Shown here: in pieces, positions 41,371 through 47,002 of the stretch
Layout: each line of letters opens with the position of its first letter
How positions within the stretch are numbered: the stretch's first letter is position 1
NCBI RefSeq assembly: GCF_003467125.1
Contig: NZ_QSFA01000019.1
Span: 1-47,002 of the forward strand
Direction of reading: 5' to 3'
Source of the DNA: Megasphaera sp. AM44-1BH
GTDB lineage: Bacteria; Bacillota; Negativicutes; Veillonellales; Megasphaeraceae
DNA length: 47,002 nt
Position numbers and translations under genes: made by a program
The notes under the pieces: generated by a model
Told to the model about the DNA's origin: nothing
Seen by the model: the letters and a program-made list of their open reading frames with translations, nothing else
Database searches by the model: none

Positions 41371-41721
41371 ATGGCTAGAATTAAAGTTGGCGTTACTGCA
41401 CACGCTCGTCATAAAAAAATCTTGAAATTGGCTAAAGGCTATCGCGGCACCCGCTCCCGCCTTTTCAAAAAAGCTAACGAAAGCGTCATGAAGGCTCTTT
41501 TCTATGCCCGTCGTGACCGTCGTGCCAAGAAACGTGAATTCCGTAAACTCTGGATTGCCCGTATCAATGCAGCAAGCCGTGCCAATGGTATGAGCTACAG
41601 CAGATTTATTTATGGCCTGAACAAGGCAAATGTCATTGTTGACCGCAAGATGCTGGCTGACCTGGCTGTCAATGACGCAGCTGCCTTTGCAAAACTCGTT
41701 GAAGTAGCAAAAGCACAGTAA
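41371..41721 (+). CDS. rplT: 50S ribosomal protein L20
   Basis: 116 residues: HARHKKILKLAKGYRGTRSR, RRDRRAKKREFRKLWIARIN and GLNKANVIVDRKMLADLA, complete L20. It is needed for early 50S assembly and is the likely feedback regulator of this operon through the leader before infC. Confidence 0.97.
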   Translation: MARIKVGVTAHARHKKILKLAKGYRGTRSRLFKKANESVMKALFYARRDRRAKKREFRKLWIARINAASRANGMSYSRFIYGLNKANVIVDRKMLADLAVNDAAAFAKLVEVAKAQ

Positions 41722-41750
41722 GATACGGTCGTATTTTATCTGATGTTTAT

Positions 41751-41791
41751 AAAAGCAATTCTGCTCCCTGTGCAGCAGAATTGCTTTTTTT
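41751..41791. terminator. rplT terminator, probably bidirectional
   Basis: Stem 41751-41765 with 41774-41788 (AAAAGCAATTCTGCT type) followed by T7. Because the stem ends are A-rich on one side and T-rich on the other, it can also stop the convergent LysR transcript, whose stop codon is at 41790. Confidence 0.85.
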
Positions 41792-42647
41792 ATGTTAGCA
41801 GATACGTTTCCAGGTCATGAGGGAGCGAAGCGGAAGAACGGGTGACATAATAGCTGCTTACGCGTGGCGGGGCAAAATCGAGAAGAGGAACGGCGCGGAG
41901 AATGCCCTGTTCCAGATCGTCTTCTACCAGGCTGTGGGGAAGGAAGGAATAGCCCAATCCCTCTGCCAGATATTGGGGCAGCTTGGTGCTGTTATCAATT
42001 TCCATCGGGAACCGGTGATGGCGGGGAAACAAGTCCTGGATATACAGACCGACTCCCTGCAGCGCAAAATTACAGAATAAATAGTCTATCTTTTGCAGGT
42101 CGTCTTTGCGTATTCCTCCGGCGTAGGTCGTATCTGCACTGCTGCATACCAGGTCTAATGTATCGGTACGGTATAGTTTACAAATAATGCCGTCCCGGTA
42201 CAGTGCGGAATAGGTGAATACGACATCCAGTATGCCGTCCTGAAGGCTGCGGAGCATTTCCGGCGTATGGCTGATGGTAATGTTCAGGGAAACGGCCGGC
42301 CTGGTTTTCATATAGGCGCGGATGCTTTTTTGCAGATGACATTCATAAATCGTATTTGTCGAGCCGATGTGAATCTTCTGGGCAAAGACGGAACTGCTCT
42401 GGAGATCCTGGAAGGCCGTGATTTCCAGTGCGATGAACCGCTGGGCATAATCGAGGAATTTTTCCCCCGCCGGAGTCAGTTCCACTTGTTTATGATTGCG
42501 GACAAATAAGGATTTGCCCAGCTCGGTTTCCAAATCACGGATGCGGTTGGTTACGGTAGACTGGGCGACAAATAATTGCTGTGCTGTTTTGGTGAAATTT
42601 TTTATCTGGGCCAGGGCAATAAATGTACGCAGTGTCGTAGTATCCAT
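41790..42647 (-). CDS. LysR-family regulator divergent from lysA
   Basis: 285 residues: winged HTH (LRTFIALAQIKNFTKTAQQL, QSTVTNRIRDLE) and a LysR effector domain (KIHIGSTNTIYECHLQKSIR). It is divergently placed to a diaminopimelate decarboxylase gene, the same arrangement as lysR-lysA in enteric bacteria, so it probably controls lysA in response to lysine or diaminopimelate. The shared intergenic region carries an ATAAT-N11-ATTAT dyad. Confidence 0.87.
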   Translation of the reverse strand: MDTTTLRTFIALAQIKNFTKTAQQLFVAQSTVTNRIRDLETELGKSLFVRNHKQVELTPAGEKFLDYAQRFIALEITAFQDLQSSSVFAQKIHIGSTNTIYECHLQKSIRAYMKTRPAVSLNITISHTPEMLRSLQDGILDVVFTYSALYRDGIICKLYRTDTLDLVCSSADTTYAGGIRKDDLQKIDYLFCNFALQGVGLYIQDLFPRHHRFPMEIDNSTKLPQYLAEGLGYSFLPHSLVEDDLEQGILRAVPLLDFAPPRVSSYYVTRSSASLPHDLETYLLT

Positions 42648-42700
42648 AAGGTCACGTTCCTTTAACTATATAATTCGAAAAACAAATTGTAAAAATTAAT

Positions 42701-42739
42701 ATAATCTATTTCACAAATTATCTTTATCCATTATATAAT
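42701..42739 (+). promoter_or_regulatory. lysA promoter with LysR-type dyad
   Basis: TTCACA (42710-42715), 18 bases, TATAAT (42734-42739). ATAAT (42701-42705) and ATTAT (42717-42721) form a perfect dyad with an 11-base centre (T-N11-A form typical of LysR sites), which covers the -35. Confidence 0.5.
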
Positions 42740-42796
42740 ACGTATGTAAAAGAAACAATTTAAAATTATTTTTTTATATCAATGGAGTTGAATAGG

Positions 42797-44050
42797 ATGA
42801 ACAAAAAGACCGTTCCATTTTCAGAAGAACAGATTCGCAATATTATTGCTACGTATCCTACGCCGTTCCATATTTATGATGAACAGGCTATTCTCGATAA
42901 TGTCCGTAAATTAATCAAGGCCTTCGACTGGGCTTACGATTTTAAAGAATATTTTGCCGTCAAAGCGACGCCGAATCCGTATATCATGAAATTGTTAAAA
43001 GCAGAAGGCGTCGGCGCGGACTGCAGCTCCCTTCCTGAACTGGAATTATGTGATAAAGTAGGCATTACAGGACGGGATATCGTATTTTCGTCCAACGATA
43101 CGCCGTATAAAGAATTTGCCAGAGCTATGGAATTAGGGGCTCTCATCAATCTGGATGATATTTCCATGATTGAATACATGGAAAAACGGGGTCCGCTGCC
43201 GGAATGGATCTGTGTCCGTTATAACCCCGGCCCCATGCTTAAGGGCGGCAACGAATACATTGGGAAACCGGAAGAAGCCAAGTATGGCATGACACGGGAA
43301 CAGGTATTTGATGCTATCCGTATTTTGAAAGACAAGGGTGTCAAGCATTTTGGCCTGCATACCATGGTCGTATCGAATGAATTGAACGCCAGCGGACTTA
43401 TTTTTACAGCAAAGATGATGTTCGAACTGGCTGCAGAAGTAAAAAATTTGTTAGGAATCAGTGTGGAATTCATTGATTTTGGCGGCGGGATCGGACTGCC
43501 GTACCGTCCGGAAGAATCCTTTGTTGATTATGATGAACTCAGCGCAGGCATTAAGGCCCATTTTGATGCCATCATGGAACCGGCCGGACTGCATACGTGC
43601 CGGATTTCCTTTGAATGCGGCCGTGCCATTACGGGGCCTTATGGGTATCTCGTAACGACGGCTATCCATCATAAACACATCTGGAAGGAATATATTGGTG
43701 TCGATGCGTCTATGGCTAACCTGATGCGTCCGGGCATGTACGGCGCCTATCATCATATTACGGTCATGGGCAAGGAAAATGAACCGAAAAACCACGTTTA
43801 TGATGTGACCGGTTCCCTGTGTGAAAACTGCGATAAGTTCGCTATTGACCGCAGCCTTCCCCGGATAGACGATGGAGACATCCTGGTCATTCATGATGCC
43901 GGGGCACATGGTCATTCCATGGGCTTTAATTATAACGGAAAACTGCGTTCGGCTGAACTGCTGCTTCATGCTGATGGTTCGGTGACCCAGATCCGCCGTG
44001 CTGAAACGATAGATGATTTGTTTGCTACATTAGATTTTTCTGATTTATAA
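42797..44050 (+). CDS. lysA: Diaminopimelate decarboxylase family enzyme
   Basis: 417 residues, a fold III PLP-dependent decarboxylase. PLP lysine in YFAVKATPNP (K56), glycine loop DFGGGIGLPY, ECGRAITGPYG, and the active-site CENCDKFA (about 342) near the C-terminal domain. The last step of lysine synthesis makes L-lysine from meso-diaminopimelate. GGAG nine bases before ATG 42797 is favoured over ATG 42782. A related carboxynorspermidine or ornithine/lysine decarboxylase cannot be fully excluded, but the divergent LysR supports lysA. Confidence 0.82.
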   Translation: MNKKTVPFSEEQIRNIIATYPTPFHIYDEQAILDNVRKLIKAFDWAYDFKEYFAVKATPNPYIMKLLKAEGVGADCSSLPELELCDKVGITGRDIVFSSNDTPYKEFARAMELGALINLDDISMIEYMEKRGPLPEWICVRYNPGPMLKGGNEYIGKPEEAKYGMTREQVFDAIRILKDKGVKHFGLHTMVVSNELNASGLIFTAKMMFELAAEVKNLLGISVEFIDFGGGIGLPYRPEESFVDYDELSAGIKAHFDAIMEPAGLHTCRISFECGRAITGPYGYLVTTAIHHKHIWKEYIGVDASMANLMRPGMYGAYHHITVMGKENEPKNHVYDVTGSLCENCDKFAIDRSLPRIDDGDILVIHDAGAHGHSMGFNYNGKLRSAELLLHADGSVTQIRRAETIDDLFATLDFSDL

Positions 44051-44064
44051 TATGTCATGCTGCG

Positions 44065-44096
44065 AAAAAAGCCTGCCACAGACGGCAGGCTTTTTT
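44065..44096 (+). terminator. lysA terminator
   Basis: Stem AAAAAAGCCTGCC (44065-44077) with GGCAGGCTTTTTT (44084-44096), loop ACAGAC; a classical terminator. Confidence 0.92.
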
Positions 44097-44247
44097 GTGC
44101 ATCGAGGACTGGCATGGAACCTTGGTCTGCCGTGGCGCCGTTTCTGATTTCCTATAAATTTTGTCTGATTTTCATAGGATTTACTTCCTCTTTATGTTAA
44201 AATACTAATATAAGCTGTGTTTATAGCAGAAGAGAGGAGTGGAAGCC

Positions 44248-44769
44248 ATGCTTACCGGTTTCGATGCACTGACAGGGTTTCAGATCTGTATGGTCATTTT
44301 CCTCTCTGTATTTTCGTTCCGATACCGCAAACATTGTTCGGAAAATCTGGCATATTTTTTGCCTGTACCGGTATTGTATATTCTTTGGGCTTGTGTAGTG
44401 ATCTATTACTTTGCCGATTTTTTTTTCATGGCTGTCCTCTGGTTTCTGCTGGGAAATTTTCTCAGCGTAGGAATCGCCGTGCTGTTGAGGAAAAAAATGC
44501 GACGCTTTTATCACGAACAGGCAGGGGGAGAATTTTATTATCCCTGTGCAGGCTGTATGTTTCTGTTCTTATTGGGCATTACGATAGTTCTGGCAGGAAT
44601 CCAGTGTCTGGTATTTTATATGCCCCTTCTGGTACATTCGTGGGTATTTAATGAGCTCCTTGGTTTTATACCGGGATTGGGGATTGGATTTTTATTAGGT
44701 AATTTGTTTGCGGCTTTTTTCCTTTCTGTTAATCAGGATACAGAAGAGATTGTCATAAAGAAGGTATAG
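44248..44769 (+). CDS. Unknown four-to-five-helix membrane protein
   Basis: 173 residues. Hydrophobic segments at about 10-25, 38-60, 64-80, 100-125 and 138-160; a basic loop LLRKKMRRFYHEQ in the middle; and a C-terminal acidic/basic tail. I do not recognise the family. GAGGAG eight bases before ATG 44248 sets the start. Two bases separate it from niaR, so the two are co-transcribed. A link to niacin metabolism is possible but unsupported. Confidence 0.7.
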   Translation: MLTGFDALTGFQICMVIFLSVFSFRYRKHCSENLAYFLPVPVLYILWACVVIYYFADFFFMAVLWFLLGNFLSVGIAVLLRKKMRRFYHEQAGGEFYYPCAGCMFLFLLGITIVLAGIQCLVFYMPLLVHSWVFNELLGFIPGLGIGFLLGNLFAAFFLSVNQDTEEIVIKKV

Positions 44770-44771
44770 AT

Positions 44772-45287
44772 ATGGAGAGCGAAGATCGGAGAAAACAAAT
44801 TATTGATATATTGACAAAGGCCAGCAGCCCTGTCACGGGAACTGAATTATCCAAAAAATGCCAGGTCAGCCGTCAGATTATTGTAGGAGACGTGGCGTTA
44901 TTACGTGCCAGGGGAATCTCTATTATTTCTACACCCCGTGGGTATCAACTGGACCATGCAGGGCACGTGGGTATACAGCGTATGATTGTTGTATGTCACG
45001 GTCCGGAACAGATGCGGGCCGAACTGGAAGCTATTGTGGATAATGGCGGCCGGGTGCACAATGTCGTTGTCGAACATCAAGTCTATGGGTATCTGGAAGG
45101 GGCACTGAATCTCCGCTCCCGGCGTGATGTAGACCAGTACATCCATCGCATGCAGGTTGCCCACGCTGAATTGCTCAGCCGTATCAGCGGGGGCATTCAC
45201 TCGCACCTGATTGAGGCAGATACGGAAGCGGATATAGCTGCCATTGAAGGCGCATTGGACAAGCTTGGAATTTTATATAATCCATAA
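44772..45287 (+). CDS. niaR: NiaR-type niacin-responsive repressor (HTH + 3H domain)
   Basis: 171 residues. N-terminal HTH_11 domain (about 1-60, GTELSKKCQVSRQIIVGDVA), then the 3H domain with its named histidines: VVCHGPEQ (H76), VEHQVYGYL (H102) and GGIHSHLIEA (H143, H145). NiaR senses nicotinic acid and represses NAD-synthesis and niacin-transport genes. The niacin transporter gene niaP follows after a terminator and a candidate NiaR operator, which confirms the assignment. Confidence 0.9.
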   Translation: MESEDRRKQIIDILTKASSPVTGTELSKKCQVSRQIIVGDVALLRARGISIISTPRGYQLDHAGHVGIQRMIVVCHGPEQMRAELEAIVDNGGRVHNVVVEHQVYGYLEGALNLRSRRDVDQYIHRMQVAHAELLSRISGGIHSHLIEADTEADIAAIEGALDKLGILYNP

Positions 45288-45300
45288 ATTCATCAGATAG

Positions 45301-45341
45301 AAGCAATAGGAATGATTGATTTCCTATTGCTTTTATTTTTT
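45301..45341 (+). terminator. niaR terminator
   Basis: AAGCAATAGGAA (45301-45312) pairs with TTCCTATTGCTT (45321-45332), followed by a T-rich tract. Its right arm also contains the -35 (TTGCTT) of the niaP promoter. Confidence 0.8.
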
Positions 45342-45389
45342 TTTGCGTGTACAATACACAATATATTACAGCTGTCATGACATCTGTAA
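45327..45389 (+). promoter_or_regulatory. niaP promoter and candidate NiaR operator
   Basis: TTGCTT (45327-45332), 17 bases, TACAAT (45350-45355). Just downstream, 45366-45389 is a 24-base near-perfect palindrome (one mismatched pair) starting TTACAGCTGTCA and ending CTGTAA. It contains ACAGCTGT and ACATCTGT, the ACA-N2-TGT form seen in NiaR sites. Placed at about +4 to +27, it would block transcription when NiaR binds. Confidence 0.65.
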
Positions 45390-45412
45390 AGAATGGATTA
45401 GGAGGAATTGAC

Positions 45413-46768
45413 ATGGTTTTGGAACGTCTGGAAGCGCTGCCTGTAGGCTCGTTTCACTACAAACTTTTATTAGTAACCGGCCTGGGCTGGCTTTTTGATT
45501 CGATGGATACGGGATTAATTGCATTTATACTGCCAGTCCTGGCAAAAGAATGGCAGCTGGCTCCCGGCCAGATGGGGCTGATTGGCAGTATTGGCCTGAT
45601 CGGGATGGCTCTGGGGGCTGTTATATCCGGGACCGTTGCCGATCATCTGGGACGGAAGAAAGTTTTTTCGATAACCGTACTTTTATATAGTATCGCTTCG
45701 GCACTATGTGCTATATCATGGGATTATCAGTCTTTGCTTTTATTCCGGTTCCTCGTCGGGTTTGGTTTAGGGGGAGAACTACCGGTTGCAGCCACTCTGG
45801 TATCGGAATACGCTCCGTCACGGGTGCGCGGCCGCTTCATTGTCCTTCTGGAAAGCTTCTGGGGACTGGGCTGGATTGCAGCAGCCTGCATCGCTTATTT
45901 CTTTATTCCTGTTTATGGATGGCGTATGGCCTTTGCACTAGGAGCCGTCCCTGCCGTATATGTATTTTTAATCCGCCTTCATATGCCGGAATCGGTCCGT
46001 TACCTTCTGTCACGGGGCAAAGCCGAAGAAGCCAGGGCGATCGTCACGTCACTGGAACGCAAACTGCACGTACCTGTACTTCCTTTTTCTGACGGTCCGG
46101 AAGAACTGCCGCCGGCTACGACGGTCTCGTTCCTGGAATTGTGGAAGAAACCCTATATGAAACGGACTATCATGTTATGGCTCGTATGGTTCGGTATTAA
46201 TTTCAGCTATTATGGGATTTTCATGTGGCTGCCATCATTGGTATTCCAACAGGGCTTTACCGTAGTCAAGACGTTTGAATATGTACTTGTTATGACGCTG
46301 GCCCAGTTGCCCGGATATTACTGTGCCGCATGGCTCGTCGATAAACTGGGACGAAAATATACCTTGTCTGTATTTCTTCTTTTCAGCGGCGTGGCCAGCT
46401 ATTTCTTTGGACACGCTTCCACAGCAGCATCCTTGATGATGTGGGGCTCTGTTATGTCGTTTTTCAATCTCGGGGCATGGGGCGTCCTTTATACGTATAC
46501 GCCAGAACAGTATCCGACTACTATCCGCGCTCTTGGCAGCGGCTGGGCGGCCGGCTTCGGCCGATTCGGCGGCATGGCAGCTCCTGTGATGGTCGGTGTC
46601 ATGATTGGGAATAGTTTCGGTTTCGGCGCCGTATTTTACATGTTTGCCTTTGTTTTTATCGCCGTAGCAGCTGTTGTAATGGGACTGGGTATTGAAAGCA
46701 AACAAAAAGATCTGGAAAGTATTACGACGGTTCAGCATCGTTCAAAAAGTGTAAAACAGACGTTATAG
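45413..46768 (+). CDS. niaP: Niacin transporter NiaP (MFS)
   Basis: 451 residues, twelve-helix major facilitator. Signatures: FDSMDTGLIAFILPVLAKEW in the first helix, the loop motif GTVADHLGRKKVF, RFLVGFGLGGELPVAATLVS, and FMWLPSLVFQQGFTVVKTFE in the second half. This is the NiaP/YceI group of the sugar-porter-like MFS. AGGAGG seven bases before ATG 45413 sets the start. The NiaR gene upstream and the palindromic operator identify niacin as the substrate more firmly than sequence alone. Confidence 0.85.
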   Translation: MVLERLEALPVGSFHYKLLLVTGLGWLFDSMDTGLIAFILPVLAKEWQLAPGQMGLIGSIGLIGMALGAVISGTVADHLGRKKVFSITVLLYSIASALCAISWDYQSLLLFRFLVGFGLGGELPVAATLVSEYAPSRVRGRFIVLLESFWGLGWIAAACIAYFFIPVYGWRMAFALGAVPAVYVFLIRLHMPESVRYLLSRGKAEEARAIVTSLERKLHVPVLPFSDGPEELPPATTVSFLELWKKPYMKRTIMLWLVWFGINFSYYGIFMWLPSLVFQQGFTVVKTFEYVLVMTLAQLPGYYCAAWLVDKLGRKYTLSVFLLFSGVASYFFGHASTAASLMMWGSVMSFFNLGAWGVLYTYTPEQYPTTIRALGSGWAAGFGRFGGMAAPVMVGVMIGNSFGFGAVFYMFAFVFIAVAAVVMGLGIESKQKDLESITTVQHRSKSVKQTL

Positions 46769-46780
46769 AAAAAATTTTGC

Positions 46781-46818
46781 AAAAAGAGGGGCTGTACCTA
46801 TTGACATCCTCTTTTTTT
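46781..46818 (+). terminator. niaP terminator
   Basis: AAAAAGAGG (46781-46789) pairs with CCTCTTTTT (46808-46816), 18-base loop, T7. Confidence 0.7.
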
Positions 46819-46897
46819 GATGGTAAAATTCTTTACATCGCATGAGACCGAAGAACATCAAATACAGTTTTGAAACAAAAGAGTTTAAAATTAGTGC

Positions 46898-47002
46898 TTG
46901 ACAAAACGGAATAGTGTGATATACTAAACGAGCTGTTGGAGATACCACTTCAATAGCAGATGACCTTTGAAAACTGAACAATGCAACATACGAATGAACG
47001 CC
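46898..47002 (+). promoter_or_regulatory. Probable rRNA operon promoter and leader
   Basis: TTGACA (46898-46903), 16 bases, TATACT (46920-46925), then a leader with GACCTTTGAAAACTGAACAA at about 46962, a sequence typically found just before rRNA genes in Firmicutes. No rRNA is inside the window. 46819-46897 holds nothing else I can support. Confidence 0.6.

Noticed and set aside
46898..47002. 16S rRNA gene
   Set aside because: The sequence ends in the leader; no 16S 5' end is inside the window.

Overview
The window looks like chromosomal DNA of a diderm Firmicute of the class Negativicutes (Megasphaera/Veillonella-like). This is inferred from a mix of signals: Firmicute-style regulation (CIRCE-like operator, NiaR, attenuated infC-rpmI-rplT leader, strong AGGAGG ribosome binding sites), Gram-negative-style type IV pilus genes (PilM/N/O), a lactate/2-oxoacid fermentation cluster with a CoA-transferase, and a type I-F CRISPR-Cas system. 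The species cannot be fixed from the sequence alone.

Layout. 1-7837 (+): a compact operon of twelve overlapping genes for a type IV pilus / type II secretion-like machine (two ATPases, platform protein, major pilin, short prepilin peptidase, four minor pseudopilins, PilM-, PilN- and PilO-like proteins), with no secretin. 7842-9102: LysR regulator (-), an unannotatable 26-residue membrane peptide gene (+) and a perfect 25-bp hairpin. 9104-16429: a fermentation module on the minus strand. A FAD-linked 2-hydroxyacid (D-lactate) dehydrogenase makes a 2-oxoacid, a four-subunit 2-oxoacid:ferredoxin oxidoreductase makes acyl-CoA, and a CoA-transferase releases the acid. A plus-strand IclR regulator sits at the edge, and a shared GTTCATAT motif lies in both promoter regions. 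16477-19677: NdpA-like nucleoid protein, TauE-like permease, biotin transporter BioY, LysE-family exporter.

19788-36641: a defence-rich segment bounded by a 31/32-base imperfect direct repeat. It holds CRISPR array 1 (7 repeats), cas1, cas2-3, a mini-CRISPR RNA locus, csy1-csy2-csy3-cas6f, CRISPR array 2 (25 repeats), an MNT-HEPN toxin-antitoxin pair, a radical SAM enzyme, a VanZ-like protein, and a PLD-nuclease/helicase/DUF3427 protein with a NUDIX hydrolase. 36675-47002: housekeeping. It has a hypothetical protein, a TVP38/DedA protein, dGTPase, DUF1653, Hsp20, infC-rpmI-rplT, a LysR/lysA divergent pair, a membrane protein, niaR-niaP, and the promoter/leader of what is probably an rRNA operon just past the window edge.

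The most interesting object is at 24879-25048, between cas2-3 and csy1. Two CRISPR-repeat-like hairpins flank a 20-base mini-spacer that has its own promoter. The mini-spacer matches the csy1 promoter itself: the protospacer fills the gap between the -35 and -10 boxes, it is preceded by the type I-F PAM (CC), and within its first 16 positions the only mismatches are at 6 and 12, the positions Cascade flips out and does not read. This is the signature of a crRNA-like guide that lets the Csy complex repress its own operon.
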